Part shown: piece after piece, positions 23,649-34,472 of the stretch
Layout: the number at the start of each line of letters is the position of its first letter
Position numbering within the stretch: the stretch's first letter is position 1
Assembly: GCA_016647705.1 (NCBI GenBank)
Contig: CM028335.1
Location: forward strand, 14,901,905 to 14,965,904
DNA: 64,000 nucleotides
Reading direction: 5' to 3'
Source of the DNA: Eucommia ulmoides
Lineage: Eukaryota; Streptophyta; Magnoliopsida; Garryales; Eucommiaceae
The notes under the pieces: model-generated
What the model was told of the DNA's origin: nothing
The model's database searches: none
What the model saw: the letters and a program-made list of their open reading frames with translations, nothing else
Translations under genes and position numbers: made by a program

Positions 23649-25117
23649 TTAGAATCTTTGAGGATATGGCAATGGGGTTACTAGAATCGGTGGATTCTCT
23701 AAAAATGTTACTCGCCCCGGCATCACCCTTTCATCTCTTCTTCTCTCCTCAACTTTCCCTTGGTTCTTATCCTCATTCAAGTCTTCACTCGGTTTCTCCT
23801 TTCTTTTATCGATTTTTACTTCAACTTTCTCCTCCGCACTTGTTCTTGGTTCATCATGATGAAACTCATGACTCACTCCCGGCTCGTTTTCCATAGGCTT
23901 GTTCACTTCCACGTCTCTTCCGCTCCTCAACTTAATTGCCTTGCATTCCCTAGGGTTGGTTTCCGTGTTGCCTGGAAACTTCCCCTTTTGTTGCTCTTGG
24001 ATGGACCTAGCAAGCTGTGCGATTTGAATCTCTAAAACCTTCACCGTGGCATTGGTGTTTGTACAAGTGGTATCGATTGAATCAAGCCATGTTTCATGTT
24101 TATTCAGCCAGTTATACGTCTCACGCATCATAGTCTGAGTCTCCTTCATAAACGAACCCAACACTTCATCCAAATTTGACTTTGGATTATGTATTGGTGG
24201 TTGTTGCATTTGATGATTGGATTGCATAGGATATCTTGAAGCTTGATTTCCATATCCCGGAGGTGGTCACAAAGAGTTTTGATTGTTCACATATGAGAAG
24301 TTCTCATGGTTGCGAAGTCTAGGATTGTAATGAGTTGGAATGTTGGTAGCGGGCTTGAAAGTATAGGCACGATTGTTTAGAAAATGGCATTCCTCGAACT
24401 CATTATCCAATCCGAATTGAGAACAACTTGTTGCTATCTCCTCCCCTTAACTCGACAAAGTACCTTTTGTAGATATGACGACCAATTGATCCGAGAGCTT
24501 GGACACTTGGGCTGATAACGTTGCAATATGGTCAGATTCTTAGATAGAAGAGACCCGTCTTCCCGTGTTCCACTCATTCGGCCATTAATAATTGTTAGCC
24601 GCCATTTCTTCCAATAGTGCATTAGTTTCGGTAGGGGTTTTGGACAACAACGATCCCCCTGAGGCTGCATCAACTATCGTTTTGGTCTGGCCATCCAACC
24701 CGTTATAAAATAATTAGGTTTGAAACCAATCTTGATACCCGTGTTGGGGGAACCTTATCAATAGGTCCTTGAATCTCTCCCATGCCCAAACAAAGGCTCA
24801 AAGTCTCTCTGGCGAAACTGCGCAATCTCGCCTCGGAGTTGAGAAGTCTTCGAAGGTGGAAAGAACATAGTGATAAACCTTTATGTAAGGTCCTCCCAAG
24901 TATTAATGCTCCCCGATTGGATCGACTGAAACAAACCCCTTGCTCTATCTCGTAAAGAGAACAGAAATAACCTCAACCGTATGACATCTTCGGCAACTCC
25001 ATTTATCTTGACAGTGTCACAAATCTCGAGAAAGGTTGCCAAGTGGACGTTGGGGTCTTCGTGAAGATTCCCGCCATACTGGTTTTGCTGAACTATATTA
25101 ATTAAGGCGGGCTTCAA
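23649..25117 (-). pseudogene. Athila gag
   Basis: The capsid-like core at 25117-24881 reads EDPNVHLATFLEICDTVKI, GVAEDVIRLRLF.FSLRDRA and INTWEDL, which is the Athila gag signature. A variable, Asn/Gln/Pro-rich region follows (about 24430-24230). A charged C-terminal segment (24227-23649) has INTE-like coiled stretches (NWLNKHETWLDSIDT, LEIQIAQLARSIQEQQKGKF) that lead into pol. Gag would assemble particles around element RNA. It is broken into several pieces. Confidence 0.8.
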
Positions 25118-25463
25118 CTCAAAGTTATTTGCTTGGATTGGCTACCTCCAGATCCCTGAATAGTTATCCAGCATTAGTGGCCGATAATAGTCCCTAAGGA
25201 CTCATTGTGGCCTCTCCTGCTCCGAAGGCTGAAGTGCGTGTGGCTCCGGTAGTTGTGGAACATTTTCACGTCCCCCGGCCATAGCGGTAGCTTTCTCCTC
25301 TTTCTGTTTACCAATGCGTTGACTACGCCGCATGCACTACTTAAGTCAAATAAATAAATCAAATAAAAAAATGAATTGAATGAAATTGAAAGCAAAAGAA
25401 TTATCGTGATTAACATTCAACTACTCGATCACAATATCAACTCAATTGAAAAACATCGTGTAT

Positions 25464-25481
25464 TCCCCGGCAACGGCGCCA
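25464..25481 (-). other. Athila primer-binding site
   Basis: On the minus strand TGGCGCCGTTGCCGGGGA lies six bases inside the 5' LTR. TGGCGCCGTTGCCGGGGA is the usual plant Athila primer site, attributed to tRNA-Asp. Confidence 0.85.
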
Positions 25482-25487
25482 AAAACT

Positions 25488-27165
25488 TGTACGCGCGAGG
25501 ATTCACACCATCGTCCTCGCAGTATTGATTACTCGCAAGTATACAAGGTCTAGTTTTAATATAATGGATCTTGTAAGATCGGATATCGTTCCACTGGAAA
25601 TGACGTGTAATTCGGTTGAGTATTGTGATTTAAATAGTTTCATATTATCTCGACTAATCAAAATTTGTTTGTTTTCTATTTAATATACTAAGATAAACGA
25701 CAACTATTAGGTTAATTCTAATTAAACTAATTACTTAGGTATTGATTTCTTTCACATAATGCATAATCGACGTCATTTAGTTAGCTATAATGATTTTCTA
25801 TCTATTCCGACAATCTCTGTATCGATAACTCCTCTACTACCTCGCCTGAGTGTAAGATGGGGGATTACACGACTTCATGTCAACAAACAAGTCCCCTTCA
25901 ACGCCTTTACGACCCTAGGTCACGTGAGTCTTTAGCCAACGTCATGGATTGCATACGTTCTAACGCCCTATCAGGTCGTTAAAACGTCACATTGTATTTA
26001 CCTTAGTCCGAATCCAGAGTTACCTCTCCCAAGTGTCAAACCCCGTATTCTCGGTTTATCAATACAATTATAATATCAGGAATAATGGTAAACACAATCA
26101 GATTTAGACAAACAACACGGTAAAGTAACATTAATTCATTCAACTAAACAATTACATGATTTCAACTACACTTAAGTAACATTTAACTAATACTATAAGA
26201 TCTTAGCCACATACCATACAAAATAAGATGGATTTAACATTCTTAGATATGAAAAAGTAATTACAAAGATAAAAACAAGAGAAGAACGATCAAATCTGAA
26301 AGTGAAACAGGTCACTGTCGCTAATGATCGGTCCACAAGTGATTCTTCTTTGCCCGAATGATGAATCTCCTTCTTGATCTTCAAAATATAGCTTAAGAAC
26401 TCTCTACTAGGGTTAGGGTTTTTCAACAATCTTTTTCAGACGTGGGAAAGGGGTATAAATAAGCCTAGGGGTTCAAAAATATCTGAACATATATTTTAGA
26501 CTGTTCTACGAAATGCGCCTAAGCGGTAGAAACTTTGCCTAGGAAGAGTTTAAGTCAGTTAGAAATCCGCCTAGGCGATGGTTTATTTGCCTAGGCAGAG
26601 GACTAACTTCTTGGTCTTCTTTCTTTCTAATGGATTTCCGCCTAGGCGGTAGAAACTTCGCCTAGGCGGATTTCAGTAGTTCAGCACTTCCAACAATTCA
26701 GCATGTCCAGCATTCTGACGGAATTCCACCTAGGCGGTGGAAACTTCGCCTAGGCGGATTTCAATACTTCAGCCCTTGCAACTTTCTGATGGATTTCCGC
26801 CTAGGCGGTGGAAACTTCGCCTAGGCGAATTTCAACTTCTCAGCGCTTTCAACCTTTTGACGGATTTCCGCCTAGGCAATGGAAACTTTGCCTAGGCAAA
26901 TTTCAACATTTCAGCATTTGCAACTTTCTGATGGATTTCCGCCTAGGCAGTGGAAACTTCGCCTAGGCGGAATTGCGTTGTTCTTTGAAACCTCATTTTT
27001 TTATCTTTTGGCTACCATTTTCTTCACCATTTCACTCAGTTTGCCGATTGTTTACGTCCCTTCTCCTGACTAATAAAAACAGCTAAAAAGATATTCAAAC
27101 TTCAATAAAATACTCGAAAACTGGCAAATTTGGTTTAGAATTAGATAGGTATTTTACACCTATCA
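25488..27165 (-). repeat. Athila 5' LTR (1678 bp)
   Basis: The 5' LTR is in the same orientation as 14124-15725. It is 76 bp longer, explained by one extra palindromic minisatellite unit at about 26877-26960. The array in this LTR runs at about 26515-26970. The small differences between the two LTRs are concentrated in the first few hundred bases on the plus strand. Confidence 0.9.
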
Positions 27166-27170
27166 ACTGG

Positions 27171-27600
27171 GAATCATTAACTGTCTAATAATGCCTTTAT
27201 TATCATATAAGTCCTTGAATTGTTCAGATAAATACTCACATCCTCGGTCAATACGTAAAATCTTAAGATTTTTACCTCTTTGATTATCAAGGAAATGAAC
27301 AAATCTTTGAAAGCAATCTAATGCCTCGAAATTTGTGAGAAATGAGATAAACATAACCAAAACGCGAGTAATCATCAATGAATGTGATAAAATAATTAGC
27401 ACCATGTCATGCCCTAACATTTATAGGTCTGCAAATGTCAGAATTGACTAACTCTGAGGAAGATGCAGCCCTTCTAGCATTGCCAAAAGGCTTTCTTGTT
27501 GCCTTTCCAACCAAACAAGATTCACAGACATATAAGTTCACTCTCGAGAATGGACCTAAAAGTCCTTCTCGAGTTAACCTCGTCATTTTTTTTTATCCAA
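27171..27600 (-). pseudogene. Broken copia integrase N-terminal and core part
   Basis: This copia sequence resumes directly after the Athila target duplication. The minus-strand translation includes FLDNQRGKNLKILRIDRGCE, YLSEQFKDLYDNKGI and RQLMIPS, followed by the continuation at 14118. The upstream part at 27600-27430 has GLV.KATRKPFG-like and CLVGKATRK-like residues that link protease and integrase in copia elements. It is broken. Confidence 0.75.
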
Positions 27601-28660
27601 TATGACCAAGTCTTGTATGTCATGTAATAGATGCAGATGTAATAGAATAATTATTACTAGAAGCTAAATATGTATCAAAATATTGAGAATCATTAACATC
27701 TAGTACATAAAATCTATTTACGATGTGTCCACTACCATAAAACACGGAATTGAACAGAGTCTATAGTAAAACTGAAAGAAAAAACTAGTCTGGTCATGGT
27801 AGCAACAGACATCAAGTTTCGTCAAACTCTAAGAGCATAGAAAACATCGTAAAGAAGCACAGTACGCCCAAAATGCATCTTTTTAATTGATAGGTTCCAA
27901 TTCCTATAACATCTTCGCTAGTTCTATTCCACATGTGAATACGTTGACTTCCAATTGGAATTCTGCAATACTCAATGAACCTTACTCGATCTTTTGCGAT
28001 GTATCTTGTTGCTCTAGTATCTACAATCCAATCAGGAAATGCATGAGCAACCAAGACATTATTGAACACATAGGCGTCATTTTGAAAGACAGAGTTGGTT
28101 TATACATTCTTCGGCTTAGTTCATTCACGAGCAAAGTGACCAAGTTTATCACAGTTGTAACACTTCCGCTTAGACTTGTCCTTTTTTTTCCTCCAAGTTT
28201 GCTTTTTTTGTACTTTCTACCCTTTCTTTTTTTATAAGCAGATCATCATATTCCTCCTTGTCATGCTTTGTCCTTCCACATTCGCTTAGACCCAAATGTC
28301 TGGCGATGGATAGACTCAACAACAAACATAGAAGTATTGTCTTGTGTCTCCAACCTCTCTGCCTCCAATTCTAAATGACGTTGTAATTGGGTAAAAGTTT
28401 TGATAATTTCATTGTGCTTCATTTTGAGCTTCATTTGCTCCCAAGAATCAAGCAAAGAGTGAAGCACAACAAGCATTTGTTGCTCATCAGATAAATTGTT
28501 ACCAGCTGCCTTTAGATCGCATATCATAGTCGACATTTTTTGAATATGTTCAACCATCTTTGTCGTGGGAGACATCTTATAAGTTTCAAACTTAAGCATC
28601 AAGACTCGCAACCTAACTATTGATATACTGGCAAATGCCAACTTCAAGACATTCTACATC
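27601..28660 (-). pseudogene. Broken copia gag and protease
   Basis: Minus strand. The gag segment 28647-28261 has MLKFETYKM, MVEHIQKMSTMICDLKAAG, LSDEQQMLVVLHSLLDSWEQ and LQRHLELEAERL, matching the UBN2-type gag of plant copia elements. A zinc-knuckle-like segment (CYNC.K.GHFA) lies at about 28175-28115. Protease-like DWIVDTRATRYI sits at about 28040. Several breaks separate these parts. Confidence 0.75.
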
Positions 28661-29974
28661 TCTAGTGCGGTGACATAACTTTCATAATCATCAATCAGAT
28701 TATCGTGCATATAACATAACATAGTAAATCTTGCAGTACGATCTTTCTTGGCCCAATTTTGATAGGTTTCCATCTCACGCTAGTGTTGGGTAAAATTACC
28801 TTCGAGAGGTGATTCCATGTTATGTGTCAGTATTTCTAAGACCTCTCGCTCATTTAGGAGATATCGGATCTATCGTAGTTATTCCCATCCAATTTCTCAA
28901 TTTTAGAATGGTCCGCTACATTATTCTTTAAACCTATTTCACTTTATTTTATGCATATTTAGGATATTAGCAAGCACACGAATTTATTTTGCCGCAATAA
29001 TCGAATCTAGAAATAACACATATCTCTATAGTAGAATATCGAAAACTTCGCTATGTTCATAATCATCTTTTATATTTATAGATCTAAATATCATTTTTAG
29101 ATACATTATGCGCAAAATAAAAATGAAAAAAACATATCTCAACTCATTATTACTCATAAATTTTAATTTCATATTTTTTCTAAATATATATAATACGTAT
29201 ACCAAAATAACATGAAACTTTCACACATAATTCATTTTTTTTGTTGGTAGGAAAGAAACAACACACAAAAAAATTAGCAGCTGGACGAAATGCCTTCAGC
29301 CTCCATATCAGCTAGCAGGATGCTCTCGATGCCCTCCGGAGATTCTTCAAGATAATGCATGTCTAATCTGTTATTAGTTCCCATTCGAGCAAGTAAACAA
29401 AATCAAATTTCATAGTATATTATACAATTAAGCATGAGGATGATGCACTATAAGTTACACATATGCGCATATACATAAAAAAGTGTACATATACGTAGTT
29501 CTGGTTCGTCCTAGTGGTTGTTAGGCTTGACTTTGTTACAAGAGGGTATAGGTTCAAATCTAAAAGGATTAATTGAGAAATAAAATAATCCTGCACGAAT
29601 TCTAACCCTCGCCCTACTGCATCAACAACACCCACGTTTCAAAGAGATGCCAACAGACCAACATTTCATTTCATTTCGTGTGTGAATAAATTTAAAACTC
29701 ACGCGCGTATCATCAAACAAAAAGGAAACGACGTAGTTTTACGTCGTCTTCCTCACTTATCCAGAACCAGAACCAGATGACGAAATTCCACGTTTTTGTT
29801 TTTTCTACAACTTCAAAAAATTATATAAAATCAACCTTAAGTCCAAATTGTATGAAATTTATATTATTGACTCGTAATGAAACATACAATTTTTCTATAT
29901 AATTTTTTTTTCCAGAAATCTCAAACTTTTTGGAAAAATATGTTTTGGTCATTAATGAAGAAATGATTCTATAT
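28661..29974 (-). other. Copia 5' leader with AT-rich filler
   Basis: The element sequence between the gag start and primer-binding site is about 1.3 kb, longer than a usual copia leader, and probably includes later small insertions. One SINE-like candidate is listed separately. No host gene is visible. Confidence 0.4.
29500..29625 (+). mobile_element. Possible tRNA-derived SINE
   Basis: The plus strand reads GTCCTAGTGGTTGTTAGG (A-box-like) and, about 30 bp later, GGTTCAAATCT (B-box-like). The spacing and wording fit the RNA polymerase III promoter of a tRNA-derived plant SINE. I could not define a tail or target duplication, so it may be a fragment or chance. Confidence 0.35.
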
Positions 29975-29987
29975 GGCTACGATACCA
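29975..29987 (-). other. Copia primer-binding site
   Basis: On the minus strand TGGTATCGTAGCC starts two bases after the 5' LTR end. It resembles the initiator-Met tRNA complement TGGTATCAGAGCC. Confidence 0.7.
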
Positions 29988-29988
29988 A

Positions 29989-30359
29989 TGTAGGCAAATG
30001 CGGAAACATTAAAACGGAAGCGTACCTTTCGAATTCGAAAGACTCATTTATAACCTGATCCTTGTTTCTTCTCTCGTTGGCAAAAAAATACCATTAGAGT
30101 ATTTTTCGACAATATCTACATACTCACTAACCTAAGTCACTCAAATATTCTGTAATCTGATGGGAATAGAAACCTTAAACGTATCAATGCATATTTATAG
30201 AGAAAATCCTAAATGGTGTGTCCGTTCCAATTGGTGTCTACCTAATTGACGTGATCCTTAAGATTAAGAGGTACACCCATTTATATGATGACTATCCATG
30301 AAACATGGGGACCATGCGAATGCTCAACGGATCGACCCAACCCACTCCATAATCCAACA
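29989..30359 (-). repeat. Copia 5' LTR (371 bp)
   Basis: The minus strand begins TGTTGGATTATGGAG and ends GCATTTGCCTACA, next to the primer-binding site. It matches 6135-6506 throughout. The outer flank GATAC is the target duplication. Confidence 0.85.
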
Positions 30360-30364
30360 GATAC

Positions 30365-31097
30365 TTTTTTTTTAATGTATACAGTTTCATGTTCCATTTT
30401 TCAGGTTTTAATCTTTTATTTACTTTTTTTTTTTGCTCTCACCTTTCTTTTTTGTTTTCGATTTTATATTTTCTACCTTTAACATAGAAAAAACTATCAA
30501 TATTTCAATATAAGTTTTTAATTCTCAAACAACATTTTATTAAATAGTCCTCACATTTCTTTAAATCATTGCCCAAGATTTTAAATCATAATATCAAGTT
30601 ACGTAAAAGTAAATTGCGATATAACGGAAGTGCAAGAACAAATTGGAAAAAAATAGCTTTTTATAGCTACAAAAGAGGAATATATGTAGAAAATGATGAA
30701 ATTATTTCCAAATTAATGGAATCTATTCAATTTTTACTACAATTTTTTTTTATATTAGATGAAATTGAAGCCAAATTAGAATCTAAAGGATCCAATGTGC
30801 TACTTCTGAAAATCTCAGGGTCTATTTAGAAATCTATCCAAATTTAAAGAGAGGACATTTACTAAAATACACCTATACTAACGGAATTCATCCAATTTTT
30901 TTAACAAAATTTACAATTAGACTAGATTGAAACGTAAATGGTACTTGAAGGACCAAATGTGCAACTTTCTAAATCTTATGGAGCACATAAACAGTCCCCA
31001 AACTTTAGGGACCGAAAATGCAATTTGCCCGTCTATTTATCTTTTATTTTACAAACAAAAGTTCACTTTTGGCAACAAGTGTTTTCCATTTCTTTTG
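30365..31097. other. Unassigned AT-rich intergenic sequence
   Basis: No gene can be supported. The T-rich start mirrors the T-rich left flank of the copia element at 5830-6129, as expected if they were once adjacent. The 86-residue plus-strand frame at 30569-30829 is Lys/Ile-rich with no recognisable domain. The start of the next element abuts a TTTTGATTAATTA string. Confidence 0.4.
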
Positions 31098-31734
31098 ATT
31101 AATTAGGGGTTTTGACACTTTATACCCTTGAAGTTTGACCAAATTTCACTGGTCCCATGATCTCAATTTGAACATATAATACCTTAAAGTTTACTAGTTA
31201 TCCCCATTACAATCCAAGTCATTATGTCTGTTACATTTTTAGATGAAAAACATTTGTGCATGCTACTATTTTTAAAAGGATTTTATGGACGTTTACCACC
31301 TCTTTTTTCCTCCTCTCTCATTCTCATTCATGTCCAAATACTAGAAATATACATAAACATATAAACGTGCCTTAATTTAACTTTGAACACATGAGACCCT
31401 ATATTCAAAGTAATCATCCAAATTCAATCCAAATCAATAAGCCTATTACAATTAATAGACAGCTAACAGTCACATATCATGTACCTAACTATTTTTTCAG
31501 AGAACTTTAGGAACAAGTTGAAAATGTCCTTAAAATCCTCTGAAAAATAGTTAGGTACATGGCATGTGACTGTTAGCCGTCCAAAAATTGTAGGCTTATT
31601 GATTTGGACTGAATTTGGATGATTACAAAACTTGAAGGAATACAAGGTGTCGTGTTCGAATTAAAACTATGGTGAGCAAAGGGAAATAATGGTCCAACTT
31701 TAGTGGTGTAAAATGTCAAAATCCCTATTAATTA
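31098..31734. mobile_element. 621-bp fold-back (inverted-repeat) transposon
   Basis: The element is 31106-31726, flanked by the 8-bp direct repeat ATTAATTA at 31098-31105 and 31727-31734. The termini are GGGGTTTTGACACTTTATAC and, inverted, GGGATTTTGACATTTTACAC. The centre is a strong hairpin. The arms at about 31411-31505 and 31540-31625 pair over about 85-95 bp around a loop of about 35 bp. No coding sequence is present, so it is non-autonomous. An 8-bp duplication would suit hAT or, less well, Mutator-like elements. Confidence 0.7.
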
Positions 31735-32279
31735 CGCTTCTTCCCTTTAGAAAGTTTACCTCTAGATTTTTTATTTTTTTTTTTTACTTTTTGTATACCC
31801 ACGAGTGTTCCTCTAGCCACACAGGGTGAAAGATTATATCGTTCGCGGTGCGTAGCTGTCATTCCCAACAAATACTTTTCCACAAACTTAAACCCCTAAT
31901 TTTACATAGATCTCTCAACTAGTTTCGCTCAAGTGTGTCATGTCACTTACATCTTGTTGGTAGCTCTAGAACTCTTGAGGTCGCACAATTTACATGAAAA
32001 CGAGTATTTAGATGAAAATCAGTATTATTTAACAGCTAAGATTGGCACAAACACTACTTAATTATACATGTAGTAGAAAAGTTAATTATGGGCTTAATTG
32101 GTACCCATTAATGTATGGGAATCAATTTTAAATAATTTTTAGATATTAAGGGTGTTTAATGTAATTTTCCTTTTTAATAATATATATTGTGTTGAAAAAT
32201 GGTCAGGGTCTAGATTCAGTTGATGAAGTTAGTCAAACCCTTTTCGATGGCTTAGTCGGTTAGTCCTTCCCCCGCGCAA
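31735..32279. promoter_or_regulatory. Upstream region of the small membrane protein gene
   Basis: This is about 545 bp between the fold-back element and the GA repeat. I see no clear TATA box in a convincing position. The stretch at about 31800-31850 is less AT-rich. The segment just before the coding region (CCCCCGCGCAAGAG) is GC-rich and probably transcribed leader. Confidence 0.3.
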
Positions 32280-32302
32280 GAGAGAGAGAGAGAGAGAGAG
32301 AG
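32279..32302 (+). repeat. GA microsatellite abutting the start codon
   Basis: An uninterrupted run of GA, about 11-12 units, ends directly at the ATG of the next gene, so it would lie at the very end of the 5' leader. CT/GA repeats are common in plant 5' leaders and bind BPC-type factors. Confidence 0.8.
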
Positions 32303-32491
32303 ATGTTTTTGTGGTCTTACCCTCCGACGCGGAAGCAAGTGGCCGTAACGGTGGGCAGTTTTGTCACCTGCGCAACCCTATTAGCCGTCGGCGCGCACCT
32401 CTCCTTGGCCAACATAGCCCCTCGGCAGGTTCGCACCAAAGCTCGCAGCTACCTCATCAGAGAACGCCTCCGGAAGCTTCTCGGCGACTGA
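32303..32491 (+). CDS. Small predicted single-span membrane protein, 62 residues
   Basis: The open frame runs from ATG at 32303 to TGA at 32491. The product begins MFLWSYPPTRKQVAVTVGSF. A polar N-terminus is followed by a hydrophobic span at about residues 14-36 (TVGSFVTCATLLAVGAHLSL). A strongly basic tail (RQVRTKARSYLIRERLRKLL) follows. This layout suggests a tail- or signal-anchored protein with the basic end in the cytosol or matrix. The coding GC content (well above the flanks) and codon-like composition support a real gene. I do not recognise a named family. There is no intron within the frame, though the 3' side contains splice-like CTAATACTTCTCTC..TACTAG at 32513-32540, so a 3' UTR intron is possible. 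Function is unknown. Confidence 0.65.
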   Translation: MFLWSYPPTRKQVAVTVGSFVTCATLLAVGAHLSLANIAPRQVRTKARSYLIRERLRKLLGD

Positions 32492-34337
32492 CGCACCGTT
32501 GACCGGACCTTATACTAATACTTCTCTCATTTTACTAGGTACGAACACTTCTACTTCACCTAATTACTTTAATTGCATCTGTAAATTGTTACGAGTTTGC
32601 AAATTGAAGCCCCTCTTTTGGGCTGTTAATGTGATTTCTGGTTTCATCAGTCGCTCAAATTAGGGTTTCTTTATGGAATTTTGTCAATGTGCGTCCGCTT
32701 TTTTCCGAGTAATTCATTGTTCTGCATCATTAGTTATCATGTTTTAGAATGATCAACATATAGATGTTAATCAACAAAGCTAACTGTTCCGTAACTCTGC
32801 TAGCAGTGGTGGAAGCAAGATAACTCAAGGTGGGCGAACATAAATGTAGGGGTAAAAATTGAATTTTTTTAAAGCTCAGGGGGGAGAGTGTATAAATTTC
32901 ACTCAACTATATGTAATATACCCAACGCTCCCATTTAGATGATTCGTTGATGTTCGCATGCATCCTGATTACGCCCATTTTTCCTGTTCGGCAAAAGTGT
33001 TTTTTTAAGAGAGTGCAACAAGAAAGAAAACAAAATTTCCTTTTCGACAACCCCCAGAGAAATTTTGCAAGATTACGACTACGAAAATAATGGGAAAACA
33101 AGATTCAATTGTCAACTCGCCTATCTAAAATAGGTTAATCGAACTCTAGTAACTTTACGCAAGGCAGAGTTTGATTTTTTGGGAGTGATAGTGGAAAAGT
33201 TGACATGGTAGAATGGAAAGAATTAGGGGAAGGGAGGATCACGGGGAATGGATGGGAAGATAAAAAAATTGGAAGAAGAAGGGATTTTGTGGGTTGTATT
33301 GATAGAAAAATCTTTTCATCGAAACTTTAGAGAGGATGTAGGAGAAACATATATATATACATCCTAGAGAGGCTATAATTAGAGATACCGTTGTTTTGTA
33401 TACAACAGTTTCTATAAAAATGGGAAAATGCGCTACCTTTGAGTGCGCTTAGTAAATATGGGGGGGGGGGGCACCGCTCCTGCCCCTGGTCTGCAGAGTT
33501 TCGCGAAGTTAGACTGCGTGTAGAACCTTGCCAGATGACCTGCTTCCCAATCATCTAAAGAACCTACACAACTTTTTAGTCTTTTCATCCATGGGTTTAC
33601 CTGACGTACCATTAATATAACCTCACATCTTTTTGCCCTTGAGAATTTTTTTCTTCTCATAACTCCAATACGATTTTTTTTCCTATTCAATCTTACACTA
33701 ATATAACAAAGTGAATCATCTCTTCCAGAGACCGTTGTAAAGACCAACAACATGAAAACAAATGATAAATGATAAACAAAAGAGAGTGAGAACCAAATAA
33801 CTAAGTCAAATATGAGAAAATGATCCGATGATCTGCTGCGAGAAAGCCAGATCAGATTCGCGGTCATGGTGGATGATATTAAACTTTCTTCTACGAGATT
33901 AGGCTCTTAATACCTATTAAGATCATAGAAGAACATAGAATCAAAAGTAAGAGAAAAGGAGGCTAATATTTATTATTGTAAATAATGAATGTAAAGTTAC
34001 AAAGGAAAAACTTAGGAAATATGACCGGTACGTGCGTACAATGAAAAGCCATACTAGAGAGTAAGAGACTATTCTACCCATCATACTACATAAATATTAT
34101 AACTCTTAACACTCAAAAGATAACGAGCCAATCTGACCATTCAACTTATTTTGGGAGAGGTCCTCATTCTTCTTGGATTGAGCATAGTGTATGAGATTAG
34201 AAGAATAGAGTTAAATGGCGTTTGGTTTCAGGAAATTGGAAACAACGTAAAAATCTCAAACTTTACATACATTTCCAATTCAAAGGTTTACATCCCGTGA
34301 TACCAAACACCTATTAATGTTCTAATTCATCGCCTAG
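32492..34337. other. Intergenic region between the two host genes
   Basis: The first part (to about 32700) looks like 3' UTR or a downstream exon of the small gene. A segment at 32806-32890 (GCAGTGGTGGAAGCAAG..GGGGGGAGAG) resembles a degraded repeat. A G run lies at 33461-33470. The 144-residue minus-strand frame at 33433-33867 and its neighbours have no known motif and are AT-biased, so I do not call them. The last 300 bp may contain the UPF0496 promoter, but no clear box stands out. Confidence 0.4.
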
Positions 34338-34472
34338 ATGAGATTTTGGCTACTTTACAGCCTCCAATTTGTATTGATTTTGGGTCCTCAAGTAATTAGA
34401 TGGAGTCTTAAAAGCTTGAATTTTTTTTTCAGATTTATTTGTTGGCTCGTTTTATTGGAATTTGGATGCCAA

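Larger units (their letters stand above)
14119..27170 (-). mobile_element. Nearly full-length young Athila-type Ty3 retrotransposon
   Basis: The element is 14124-27165 (13.04 kb) with the target duplication ACTGG at 14119-14123 and 27166-27170. LTRs start TGTACGC and end ACACCTA(A/T)CA on the plus strand. On the minus strand the order is 5' LTR, primer-binding site, gag, protease, reverse transcriptase, RNase H, integrase, an env-like region, polypurine tract and 3' LTR. The Asp-type primer site, the gag and the extra 3' open frames place it in the Athila lineage. The LTRs differ at roughly one to two bases per hundred by eye, plus one repeat unit. That suggests an age of about a million years or less. 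Gag and pol are broken at roughly six to eight places, so it looks dead. Confidence 0.9.
6130..30364 (-). mobile_element. Old copia (Ty1) element, split by two later insertions
   Basis: The element proper is 6135-30359, flanked by the 5-bp target duplication GATAC at 6130-6134 and 30360-30364. LTRs lie at 6135-6506 (3') and 29989-30359 (5'). Domain order on the minus strand is gag, protease, integrase, reverse transcriptase, RNase H, which is the copia order. Without the two nested insertions (8511-12872 and 14124-27165) the copia sequence is about 6.8 kb. The two LTRs differ at roughly one base in seven by eye, so the insertion is several million years old or more. The coding part is broken at about ten or more places. 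The copy is a fossil. Confidence 0.85.

Noticed and set aside
33433-33867. 144-residue minus-strand open frame near the host genes
   Set aside because: No recognisable motif, an odd basic/hydrophobic mix, and its end runs into a homopolymer G tract; no splice or start context supports it.
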